64,000 bases of DNA from contig NZ_LDWR01000041.1 in NCBI RefSeq assembly GCF_001039005.1, positions 1 to 64,000 on the forward strand, in the 5' to 3' direction. Source of the DNA: Burkholderia cepacia (GTDB lineage Bacteria > Pseudomonadota > Gammaproteobacteria > Burkholderiales > Burkholderiaceae). This document shows positions 48,501 to 56,122 of this stretch, one piece after another (position 1 is the first letter of the stretch; each line of letters starts with the position of its first letter). The translations under genes and the position numbers were made by a program. The notes under the pieces are model-generated. The model searched no databases and was not told where the DNA came from. It saw only the letters and a list, made by a program, of their open reading frames with translations.

Positions 48501-49641
48501 TGCGCTCGCCGACCGGCTGTGCCGCGTCGCGCGAGTTTTCCCACGACTGGCGTGCGTCGGGCAGGTCGAGGTTCGACACGGTGAAGCCCGTGAGGCCGGC
48601 CTTCGGACGCGCGCCGCGGCCCGTCGCGCCTTCGTCGCGGATCTCGCCGCCCGCGCCGGTCGCCGCGCCCGGGAACGGCGAGATCGCCGTCGGGTGGTTG
48701 TGCGTCTCGACCTTCATCAGCGTGTGCGTGAGCTCGGTGTGGCGGCCATAACGCTCGCCCGGCTCATCGGCCGCGCCCGCGTTGCGCGGGAACCAGCGTT
48801 CGGCCTCGGCGCCGACCATGATCGACGAGTTGTCCGAATACGCGACGATCGTGCCTTGCGGGTTCAGCTTCTCGGTGTTGCGGATCATCGCGAACAGCGA
48901 CATGTCCTGCGCTTCGCCGTCGATCGTCCACTGCGCGTTGAAGATCTTGTGGCGGCAGTGCTCGCTGTTCGCCTGCGCGAACATCATCAATTCCACGTCG
49001 GTCGGGTTGCGTTCGAGCTTGCGGAACGCGTCGACCAGGTAGTCGATCTCGTCGTCGGCGAGCGCGAGGCCCAGCTCGACGTTCGCGCGCTCCAACGCGC
49101 TGCGGCCGACGCCCAGCACGTCGACGCTCGCGAGCGGCTTGGCCGGCAGTTCGTCGAACAGGTGCTTCGCATCGTCGCGCGCCGCGACCACGCTTTCGGT
49201 CATCCGGTCATGCAGCGCGGCCACGACGGCCGTACGCGCGTCGTCGGACAGCGCCTTCTTGCCGCCGAGCAGGCCCGACTTCAGCGTGACCGTGAATTCG
49301 ACGCCGCGCTCGATGCGGCGCACGTGCGTGAGGCCGCAGTGCTGCGCGATGTCGGTCGCCTTGCTCGCCCACGGCGAGACCGTGCCGAAGCGCGGCAGCA
49401 CGACGAAGGTCTCGGCCGTCCCCTTCTCGGCCGCCGGCTCGAACGGCGCGCCGTAGTGCATCAGCGCGTCGATGCGCGCGCTGTCGTCGGCCGACAGCGG
49501 CTCGGCCGCATTGACGAAGTGCAGGAACTGCCCGCGCACCGCGACGATGTTGGCGTCGATTTGCCTGAGCGTGTCGAGCAGACGGGTTTGACGGAAATCG
49601 GAGAGGGCCGAAGCGCCGGGAAAACACGAGAAGTGAGCCAT
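45577..49641 (-). CDS. purL: Phosphoribosylformylglycinamidine synthase PurL
   Basis: From ATG 49641 the product is 1354 residues, the size of the single-chain proteobacterial enzyme (FGAR to FGAM, purine synthesis). The N-terminal part has ANSEHCRHKIFNAQW. The synthetase core has GKPPRMHRDV and SMATGANTAELDFDSVQRGN, and the C-terminal glutaminase has the nucleophile in LGICNGCQMMSSL, with HGEGY and WHPE near the end. The gene has its own promoter (49702-49730) and a short gap to the acetyltransferase gene. A frame extending upstream of 49641 lies in the promoter region and is rejected. Confidence 0.96.
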   Translation of the reverse strand: MAHFSCFPGASALSDFRQTRLLDTLRQIDANIVAVRGQFLHFVNAAEPLSADDSARIDALMHYGAPFEPAAEKGTAETFVVLPRFGTVSPWASKATDIAQHCGLTHVRRIERGVEFTVTLKSGLLGGKKALSDDARTAVVAALHDRMTESVVAARDDAKHLFDELPAKPLASVDVLGVGRSALERANVELGLALADDEIDYLVDAFRKLERNPTDVELMMFAQANSEHCRHKIFNAQWTIDGEAQDMSLFAMIRNTEKLNPQGTIVAYSDNSSIMVGAEAERWFPRNAGAADEPGERYGRHTELTHTLMKVETHNHPTAISPFPGAATGAGGEIRDEGATGRGARPKAGLTGFTVSNLDLPDARQSWENSRDAAQPVGERNPNDAHGPYGRPDRIASPLQIMIDGPLGGAAFNNEFGRPNLGGYFRVYEQNVDGQVRGYHKPIMIAGGLGNIADQHTHKHDVPAGSLLIQIGGPGMRIGMGGGAASSMATGANTAELDFDSVQRGNPEIERRAQEVINGCWQLGAENPILSIHDVGAGGLSNAFPEIVDGAGKGARFELRKVALEESGLSPREIWSNEAQERYVLAIAPADLPRFEAICARERCPFAVVGVATDERQLQLVDDEATGTDEYPVDMPMEVLLGKPPRMHRDVARVATERAPVDVTGIALSEVAVDVLKHPTVGSKSFLITIGDRSVGGTSVRDQMVGPWQVPVADCAITALDYAGFKGEAMTMAERTPLAVIDAPASGRMAVGEAITNIASAPIASLDKLKLSANWMAACGTAGEDAALFDTVKAIGMELCPALGIGIPVGKDSLSMKTKWDEQGVAKEVVSPVSLIISAFAPVEDVRRHLTPQLRRVADAGDSVLIAIDLGRGKNRMGGSIFAQVTQQVGDTTPDVDDAEDLKRFFNAIQSLNAQDKLLAYHDRSDGGLWATVCEMAFAGHAGVSLNVDMLTLDPNHESDYGDAKDWAKQTSGRRDDRTLRALFSEELGAVVQVRTADRDAVLGALREFGLSTCSHVIGAVNDRDAIEVYRDAKKIFDAPRTELHRAWGEVSWRIARLRDNPACADAEYDALLDAADPGISPVLSFDPADDIAAPFIATGARPRVAILREQGVNSHLETAYAFDRAGFDAHDVHMSDLLAGRATLADFAGAVACGGFSYGDVLGAGEGWAKTVRFNANLADMFSAFFARPDTFALGICNGCQMMSSLASMIPGAEAWPKFTRNKSEQFEARFSFVEVEKSPSIFFAGMEGSRIPVAVAHGEGYADFSQQGDIDRVAISMRFVDHRGEATERYPFNPNGSPAGITSVTTADGRFSVLMPHMERVHRTVAMSWHPESWGEASPWLRVFRNARRWIG

Positions 49642-49701
49642 GGGCTGGACTGACGTCGATGAGTCGCGCGAGGTGGCGACGTGGGGCGAAAGAAGGCCGT
49701 A

Positions 49702-49730
49702 ATTATACCCGGAAGTCGGTCGCCCAAGAC
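49702..49730 (-). promoter_or_regulatory. Candidate sigma70 promoter of purL
   Basis: On the minus strand GTCTTG (49725-49730), 17 bp, TATAAT (49702-49707), 61 bp upstream of the purL start. Confidence 0.6.
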
Positions 49731-49969
49731 CGGCCGATCGGTAGCCCGCATGCACCGCAACGGTGCCACGGTGTGCGCCGCGCACGGCCCGCCCGCCGGG
49801 CCGGCCCGCGCGGGCGCGACAGCCGGCGGCCACGGCGAGGCTGCACGGAACGCGCTCGCCCGACGCCGGCTCCCGCGATTTTGGCGCTATCATTCCGGGT
49901 TCACCGGGCCGGAGCCCTCAGCGAATTCTCACCGGGCGGCGTGCGCGCCGCCCGTCATCGAAGCAATCC

Positions 49970-51271
49970 ATGGATGTCATCGTCATCGGCGGCGGAATCA
50001 GCGGCGTCGCCACCGCCTACCAGTTGCGCGCGGCCGGCCACCGCGTGTGCGTGATCGAACGCCACGCGACCGTCGCGCAGGGCGCGACCTATGGCGACGG
50101 CGGCGCCCTGCTGCCGAGCCCGCTCGACGTCTGGTTCGGCCCGACCTTCATGCGCCAGCGCCAGCCGCGCGACAGCGGCATCGTCTACAAGCCGGGCTTC
50201 AACGGCGGCGTGCGCCGCTTCGTCAAGCAACTCGGCACGCTGCGCGAGCCTGACGCGTTCGCCGCGCAGTACGCGCGGCTGCGCCCGCTGATCGACGCTT
50301 CGCGCGACATGCTCGCCGACATCGAGGCGCGCCTCGAGCTCGAATTCGAGCAGAAGCCCGGCATCCTGCACGTCGTGCGCGATCCGCGCGACTGGGACGC
50401 GATGCAGCCCGCGCTCGACCTGCTGCGCACGCTCGACCAGCCGTACCGCATGCTGAGCGCCGACGAATGCGCGGCACTCGAGCCGTCGGTGCCGGCCGAG
50501 CCCGGTTTCGCCGGCGGCGTGCTGCTCGAGACCGAGCGCACCGGGAACTGCCCGCTGTTCGCGAAACTGGTCAAGCAGACGCTCGACGAGCACGGCGTGC
50601 AGTTTCGCTTCGGCGCTGACGTCGCCGCGATCCGTGTCGACACCGGCCGCGCCGCGGTCGAGCTCGTACCGACCGGCGACCGGCACGCGTCGAACGCGCG
50701 CGAGGTCGACGTGATTTCCGCCGATGCGATCGTGGTCGCCGCCGGCGCCGGCAGCCTGCCGCTGCTCGACCGCCTCGGCTGGCGCCTGCCGCTGCACCCG
50801 GTGCGCGTCCACACGCTCACCGCGCCGGTCGCGTACGAAGAACACGCGCCGCACCTGAGCGTCGTCGACTCGATCAAGCGGATCTCGATCACGCGCACCC
50901 ACCAGCGGCTGCGCGTCGGCGGCGCCGGCGTGCTGCAGAGCCTGCCCGACACCGCGAAGCCGCTCGCCGAGCCGCTGTCCGAGGCAGCGCTCGCGCTGCT
51001 CGGCCAGGCCGTCCACGACTGGGTGCCCGGTGCCGCCAGGATCTCGGCCGCGCTGTCGTGGCAAGGCACGCAACTGCTGTCGCCGGACGGCCTGCCGGTC
51101 GTCGGTCCGACCCCGCATCCGCGCGTGTTCGTCAATTTTGGGCACGGCCCGGCCGGCTGGGGGCTCGCGTGCGGGTCTGCTAAAGTGGTGACCGACTATC
51201 TGGGCGGCGACGTGCAGCACTGGCCCGCCGACACGCTCGCCGCGCTGCGCGCCGGGCGCTTCACGACCTGA
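49970..51271 (+). CDS. FAD-dependent D-amino-acid dehydrogenase-like protein
   Basis: The 433-residue product starts MDVIVIGGGISGVATAYQLR, a dinucleotide-binding motif for FAD, followed by IERHATVAQGATYGDGG. The DAO-type C-terminal part has VSWQGTQLLSPDGLPVVGPTP-like ALSWQGTQLLSPDGLPVVG and GHGPAGWGLACGS. The family includes DadA. It is divergent from purL with about 330 bp between start codons and followed by the NAD(P)HX repair gene 52 bp later. The substrate is inferred from family only. Confidence 0.83.
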   Translation: MDVIVIGGGISGVATAYQLRAAGHRVCVIERHATVAQGATYGDGGALLPSPLDVWFGPTFMRQRQPRDSGIVYKPGFNGGVRRFVKQLGTLREPDAFAAQYARLRPLIDASRDMLADIEARLELEFEQKPGILHVVRDPRDWDAMQPALDLLRTLDQPYRMLSADECAALEPSVPAEPGFAGGVLLETERTGNCPLFAKLVKQTLDEHGVQFRFGADVAAIRVDTGRAAVELVPTGDRHASNAREVDVISADAIVVAAGAGSLPLLDRLGWRLPLHPVRVHTLTAPVAYEEHAPHLSVVDSIKRISITRTHQRLRVGGAGVLQSLPDTAKPLAEPLSEAALALLGQAVHDWVPGAARISAALSWQGTQLLSPDGLPVVGPTPHPRVFVNFGHGPAGWGLACGSAKVVTDYLGGDVQHWPADTLAALRAGRFTT

Positions 51272-51323
51272 CCGCCGCGGGCCCGTCCCGGGCGGCCTCC
51301 TTGCCAGCCGCCACGACCCCGCG

Positions 51324-52868
51324 ATGACCGTTACCCGCCCGTTTCCCGATTCCGATCCGATCGCGCTGCTGCGCGTCGCCGACCTGCGCGCGGCCGAAGC
51401 CGACGCGAGCGGGGCACTGCCGCCGCACACGCTGATGGGCCGCGCGGGCGCCGCCGCCGCGCGCTGGCTGTCCGAGCGCGTCGCCGGCGACGACCGCCCC
51501 GTGTGGTTCGCGGTCGGCCCCGGCAACAACGGCGGCGACGCGCTGGTGGCCGCCGCGCACCTCCAGCAGCTCGGCGTCGCGACGCAGGCATGGATGCCGG
51601 TGCCGGTCAGGCCGGACGACGCGCAATGGGCGCTCGGCCTCGCGCGCACGTCCGGCGTGCCGCTGTCGGCCACGCCACCCGCATCGCTGGACGGTTATGC
51701 GTGGGTCGTCGACGGGTTGTTCGGCATCGGTCTCGGCCGCGCGCTCGACGGTGCGTTCGCCGAGCAGGCCGCGCGCATCGCCGCGCATGCGCGCAGCGGC
51801 GGCCGCGTGCTCGCGCTCGACGTGCCGAGCGGGCTCGACAGCGATACGGGCCGGATCGTCGGCGCGGGCGCAGCCGTCGCGGCCACCCACACGCTCACCT
51901 TCATCGGCGCGAAACCGGGCCTCTATACGGGCGACGGCCGCGACCTCGCCGGCGAGATCGAGGTCGCGTCGCTCGACGTCGCACCGCCCGCTGCGCCGGC
52001 CATCGTGTTGAATGCACCCGCGCGGTTCGCCGCGGCCCTGCCCGCGCGCGCGTTCGCGTCCCACAAGGGCACGTTCGGCAGCCTCGCGGTGCTCGGCGGC
52101 GACACGGGCATGTGCGGCGCACCGATCCTGGCCGCACGCGCCGCGCTGTTCGCGGGCGCCGGCAAGGTGCACGTCGGTTTCCTCGGCACCGGCGCGCCGC
52201 CGTACGATCCGCCGTTCCCCGAACTGATGCTGCATCCGGCCGACGGCCTCGATCTCGACGCGATGACCGCGATCGCGGCCGGCTGCGGCCTCGGCACGCG
52301 CGAGGCCGCGGCGACGCTCGTGCGCGACGCGCTCGCGCACGACGCCGCGACGCTGCTCGATGCCGACGCGCTGAACCTCGTCGCGACGCACGCGGACCTC
52401 GCGGCCGCCGTCGCCACGCGCGGCGCGCGCGGCAATGCGTGTGTGCTGACGCCGCATCCGCTCGAGGCCGCGCGGCTGCTCGGCAGCGACACGGCGACCG
52501 TGCAGCACGACCGCGTCGCGGCCGCGCAGGCGCTCGCCGCGCGCTATGCGGCGATCGTCGTGCTGAAAGGCTCGGGCACGGTGATTGCGGCGCCCGACGG
52601 CCGCGTGACGATCAATCCGACCGGCAACGCGGCGCTCGCCACGGGCGGCACCGGCGACGTGCTCGGCGGCCTGATCGGCGCATGGCTCGCGCAGCGCGTC
52701 GCGCCGTACGAAGCGGCGCTCGCGGGCGTCTACTTGCATGGTCTCGCGGCCGACACGCTGACCGCGCACGGCACGGGCCCGGCCGGGCTCACCGCGGGCG
52801 AGCTCGCGCCGATGGTGCGCACGCTGGTCAATCGCCTTTTTTATGCGTCGCCGCGCGCCGACACGTAA
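51324..52868 (+). CDS. nnr: Bifunctional NAD(P)HX epimerase/dehydratase (Nnr)
   Basis: The 514-residue protein joins the epimerase domain (about 20-215, with VGPGNNGGDALVAAAHL and DVPSGLDSDTG) and the ADP-dependent dehydratase domain (about 230-505, with TPHPLEAARLL, VVLKGSGTVIAAPDG and ATGGTGDVLGGLIG). It repairs hydrated NAD(P)H. The ATG at 51324 gives the family N-terminus. No adjacent gene shares an obvious pathway with it. Confidence 0.92.
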   Translation: MTVTRPFPDSDPIALLRVADLRAAEADASGALPPHTLMGRAGAAAARWLSERVAGDDRPVWFAVGPGNNGGDALVAAAHLQQLGVATQAWMPVPVRPDDAQWALGLARTSGVPLSATPPASLDGYAWVVDGLFGIGLGRALDGAFAEQAARIAAHARSGGRVLALDVPSGLDSDTGRIVGAGAAVAATHTLTFIGAKPGLYTGDGRDLAGEIEVASLDVAPPAAPAIVLNAPARFAAALPARAFASHKGTFGSLAVLGGDTGMCGAPILAARAALFAGAGKVHVGFLGTGAPPYDPPFPELMLHPADGLDLDAMTAIAAGCGLGTREAAATLVRDALAHDAATLLDADALNLVATHADLAAAVATRGARGNACVLTPHPLEAARLLGSDTATVQHDRVAAAQALAARYAAIVVLKGSGTVIAAPDGRVTINPTGNAALATGGTGDVLGGLIGAWLAQRVAPYEAALAGVYLHGLAADTLTAHGTGPAGLTAGELAPMVRTLVNRLFYASPRADT

Positions 52869-52979
52869 CGCCGCTATACTGACTGCCCCGCCGCACGGCG
52901 GGCCTTCTCGTCCGCCGGCTTTCCGATCCCGATGAGCCGGCGCGGCATTCCTCCCGATTCACGCTTCACTCGAACCGCC

Positions 52980-54602
52980 ATGACGCTGAATTCGCTCCCC
53001 GCCTGGACTGCCCTTCAATCCCACTTCGAACAGATCCGCCACGCCCGGCTGCGCGACTGGTTCACGCCCGAAAACGATCGCGCGCCGACCCGCGCCGAAC
53101 GCTTCACGATTCCGGGCGGCGGTCTCGCGGCCGATCTCTCGAAGAACCGCATCACTGACGAAACGCTGCGCCTGCTGGTGCAGCTCGCGCGCGACGCCGG
53201 CGTCGAAGCGCGCCGCGACGCGATGTTCACGGGCGAGATCGTCAACCCGACCGAAGGCCGTGCCGCGTTGCATACCGCGCTGCGCGCGACCGATCCGCAA
53301 GCGCCGTTCCACGCGCAGGTGAGCGCCGAGCGCGCGAAGATGGCGACCTTCGCACGCGCCGTGCGCAGCGGCGCCTGGACGGGCTACACGGGCAAGCGCA
53401 TCCGCCACGTGATCAACATCGGCATCGGCGGTTCCGATCTCGGGCCGAAGATGGTCGTGCATGCGCTGCACCACGTCGCGACGCCCGACATCTCGACCCA
53501 CTTCGTGTCGAACGTCGACGGCGCCGATCTCGCGCGCGTGCTCGAACAGGTCGATCCGGAGGAAACGCTCGCGATCATCGTGTCGAAGACCTTCACGACG
53601 CTCGAGACGATGACGAACGCACGCTCGCTGCGCGACTGGTTCGTCGCGCGCGGCTGCCCCGAGGACGCGCTCGCGAAGCACTTCGTCGGCGTGTCGGCGA
53701 ACCCGGCCGAAGTCGTGAAATTCGGCATCGCCGCGGAAAACGTGTTCGAAATGTGGGATTGGGTCGGCGGCCGCTACTCGCTGTGGTCGGCGGTCGGGCT
53801 GTCGATCATGATCGCGATCGGCCCGGAACAGTTCGACGAGCTGCTGGCCGGCGCGAACGACATGGATCGCCATTTCCGCGAAGCGCCGCTCGAGCGCAAC
53901 CTGCCGGTGTTGCTCGGCCTGATCGGCATCTGGTACCGGAATTTCTTCGGCTCACAGAGCTATCTCGTCGCGCCGTATTCGGAAGCGCTGCACTACCTGC
54001 CGTCGTACCTGCAGCAGCTCGAAATGGAGAGCAACGGCAAATCCGCGCGCCTGGACGGCACCTTCGTCGATTACCCGACCTCGGCCGTCACGTGGGGCGA
54101 ACCGGGCACCAACGGCCAGCATGCGTTCTTCCAGATGCTGCACCAGGGGCCGACGATCGTGCCGATCGACTTCATCGCGGTGCTGACGCCCGAGCACGCG
54201 CTCGCGAGCCATCATCCGAAGCTGCTCGCGAACTGCTTCGCGCAGAGCGAGGCGCTGATGCTCGGCCGCACGCTCGAAGAAGCACGCAAGGTCGCCGGGC
54301 CCGGCAAGGAGGCGCTCGCGCCGCACCTGACGTTCCCGGGCAACCGCCCGACCACGACGCTGCTCGTCGATGCGCTGACGCCGCGCACGCTCGGCGCGCT
54401 GATCGCGCTTTACGAGCACAAGGTGCTCGTGCAGGCGACGGTGTGGGACATCAACCCGTTCGATCAGTGGGGCGTCGAGCTCGGCAAGATTCTCGGCAAG
54501 GTCGTCGAAGCCGACCTGTCGACCGAGTCGCTCGATCCCGCGAAGCACGACTCGTCGACCACCGCGCTGATCGCGCGCGCCCGCGCGGCGCTCAAGCGCT
54601 GA
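52980..54602 (+). CDS. pgi: Glucose-6-phosphate isomerase
   Basis: From ATG 52980 the 540-residue product has the phosphosugar motif INIGIGGSDLGPKMVVHALH (about 141-160), SKTFTTLETMTNAR, and the second signature EWDWVGGRYSLWSA-like MWDWVGGRYSLWSAVGLS. The final motif GPTIVPIDFI and FDQWGVELGK (about 494-503) place the catalytic Glu/His/Lys set. It interconverts glucose-6-phosphate and fructose-6-phosphate. An in-frame ATG at 52932 is weaker. Confidence 0.96.
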   Translation: MTLNSLPAWTALQSHFEQIRHARLRDWFTPENDRAPTRAERFTIPGGGLAADLSKNRITDETLRLLVQLARDAGVEARRDAMFTGEIVNPTEGRAALHTALRATDPQAPFHAQVSAERAKMATFARAVRSGAWTGYTGKRIRHVINIGIGGSDLGPKMVVHALHHVATPDISTHFVSNVDGADLARVLEQVDPEETLAIIVSKTFTTLETMTNARSLRDWFVARGCPEDALAKHFVGVSANPAEVVKFGIAAENVFEMWDWVGGRYSLWSAVGLSIMIAIGPEQFDELLAGANDMDRHFREAPLERNLPVLLGLIGIWYRNFFGSQSYLVAPYSEALHYLPSYLQQLEMESNGKSARLDGTFVDYPTSAVTWGEPGTNGQHAFFQMLHQGPTIVPIDFIAVLTPEHALASHHPKLLANCFAQSEALMLGRTLEEARKVAGPGKEALAPHLTFPGNRPTTTLLVDALTPRTLGALIALYEHKVLVQATVWDINPFDQWGVELGKILGKVVEADLSTESLDPAKHDSSTTALIARARAALKR

Positions 54603-54662
54603 CGCAACCGCGTCATGCCTATGCCGGCCGCGCAGTCCGACTTGCGCGGCCGGCAGGAAAAT

Positions 54663-55376
54663 TCAGGCGCCGCGCTGCGCTGCGTGCGGTGCGACGATGT
54701 GCCCGGCGTCGAGCGTCACGGTCGTCGCGCAGCGGCGCGCGAGTTCGGCATCGTGCGTGACGAGCACGAGCGTCGCGCCGTGCGTGCGGTTCAGTTCGAA
54801 CATCAGGTCGATGACCGCGTGCCCCGTCGCCGCGTCGAGGCTGCCGGTCGGCTCGTCGGCAAACAGGATCGCGGGGCGCGTGACGAAGGCACGCGCGAGC
54901 GCGACGCGCTGCTGCTCGCCGCCCGACAGCAGCTTCGGATAATGCGCGATGCGTTCGCCGAGACCAACCTGCACGAGCAGCGCCCGTGCGCGGTCGGCCG
55001 CATCGCGCGCGCTGATGCCGCCCTGCAGTTCGAGCGGCAGCATCACGTTCTCGAGCGCCGTCAGGTGCGGCATCAGCTGGAACGACTGGAACACGAACCC
55101 GACTGCGCCGTTGCGCAGCGCGGCGCGCTCGTCCTCGTCGAGCTGGTCGAGCGCGCGGCCGAGCAGGCGAACCGTGCCGCTCGTCGCGCTGTCCAACCCC
55201 GCAAGCAGGCCGAGCAGCGTCGATTTGCCCGACCCCGACGCGCCAACGATCGCGAGGCTGCTGCCCGGCCGCACGGCGAGCGTGATGCCGTCGAGAATCG
55301 TCAGCTCGCCCGTTGCGTCGGCGACCCGTTTGCACACGTCATGGACTTCGATGATCGGATCGGTAATCTTGAACAT
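54663..55376 (-). CDS. ABC transporter ATP-binding protein, YbbA/LolD-like
   Basis: From ATG 55376 the 237-residue product has Walker A (GASGSGKSTLLG), the Q-loop VFQSFQLMPHLTALENV, the signature LSGGEQQRVALARAF, Walker B ILFADEPTGSLD and the switch VTHD. It is of the MacB/LolD/YbbA type. It is divergent from tesA with no intergenic space, as E. coli ybbA is divergent from tesA, but no permease gene (ybbP) follows it here; pgi lies 60 bp further on the convergent strand. A GTG at 55382 is an alternative start. Confidence 0.9.
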   Translation of the reverse strand: MFKITDPIIEVHDVCKRVADATGELTILDGITLAVRPGSSLAIVGASGSGKSTLLGLLAGLDSATSGTVRLLGRALDQLDEDERAALRNGAVGFVFQSFQLMPHLTALENVMLPLELQGGISARDAADRARALLVQVGLGERIAHYPKLLSGGEQQRVALARAFVTRPAILFADEPTGSLDAATGHAVIDLMFELNRTHGATLVLVTHDAELARRCATTVTLDAGHIVAPHAAQRGA

Positions 55377-56049
55377 GGACACGACATTTCGCTGGAAAAG
55401 GCGCGCGGCGGTCGCCGCGCTGCTGGGTACCCTGCTGGCCGTCACCGCGCCTGCACGCGCGGTGACGGCGCCGGCGCCGACATCGGGCCAGCCTGTGATC
55501 GTCGTGCTCGGCGACAGCCTGTCGGCCGAATACGGGCTGCCGCGCGACACGGGCTGGGTTGCATTGCTTCGGCAACGGCTCACGACCGAGCGAATCGATT
55601 ATAGCGTCGCGAACGCCAGCGTCAGCGGCGACACCACGAGCGGCGGCCGTGCGCGGCTGCCCGCAGTGCTGCAGCGGCTCAAGCCGTCGATCGTCGTCGT
55701 CGAGCTCGGTTCGAACGACGCGCTGCGCGGCGTGCCGCTCGCGACGACCGAGCAGAACCTGCGCGACATCATCGCGGGTGCCCGGCATGCGCAGGCGAAG
55801 GTCGTGCTGGTCGGCATGTACGTGCCGCCCAACTACGGGCCCGACTACACGCAGAAATTCCATGCCGTCTATACGCGGCTGTCGAAGGATCTCGGTGTGC
55901 CGCTCGTGCCGTTCCTGCTGGCCGGCATCGAGAACAAGCCCGAGATGTTCCAGTCCGACCAGATGCATCCCGCGCAGCAGGCGCAGGGCATCCTGCTCGA
56001 CAACGTATGGCCGGCGCTGAAGCCGCTGCTCGGCAAGCCGCGCGGTTGA
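55375..56049 (+). CDS. tesA: Acyl-CoA thioesterase I/lysophospholipase (SGNH, TesA/TAP family)
   Basis: The 224-residue product has a signal peptide (MDTTFRWKRRAAVAALLGTL, cleavage near ARA-V about 29), the SGNH block I GDSLSAEYG, block III GSNDALRG and block V DQMHP (catalytic Ser, Asn, Asp and His). It is a periplasmic esterase. Its ATG (55375-55377) overlaps the reverse-strand ATG of the ABC gene (55374-55376), so the two start codons share CATG. It ends just before a strong bidirectional terminator. Confidence 0.9.
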   Translation: MDTTFRWKRRAAVAALLGTLLAVTAPARAVTAPAPTSGQPVIVVLGDSLSAEYGLPRDTGWVALLRQRLTTERIDYSVANASVSGDTTSGGRARLPAVLQRLKPSIVVVELGSNDALRGVPLATTEQNLRDIIAGARHAQAKVVLVGMYVPPNYGPDYTQKFHAVYTRLSKDLGVPLVPFLLAGIENKPEMFQSDQMHPAQQAQGILLDNVWPALKPLLGKPRG

Positions 56050-56071
56050 CCACTCAGCCTTTCCGGATAAT

Positions 56072-56100
56072 AAAAAGCCCCGCTCGAAGCGGGGCTTTTT
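56072..56100. terminator. Bidirectional terminator between tesA and ppiD
   Basis: AAAAAGCCCCGCT-CGA-AGCGGGGCTTTTT is an almost perfect palindrome with T runs on both sides. Confidence 0.9.
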
Positions 56101-56122
56101 ATTGTTGCGTGCGAAACGATGC

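Noticed and set aside
45646..49653. A 1335-codon open frame on the plus strand opposite purL
   Set aside because: Codon bias in high-GC DNA keeps antisense frames free of stops; the purL frame has clear family motifs along its whole length and this one reads as Arg/Ala-rich noise.
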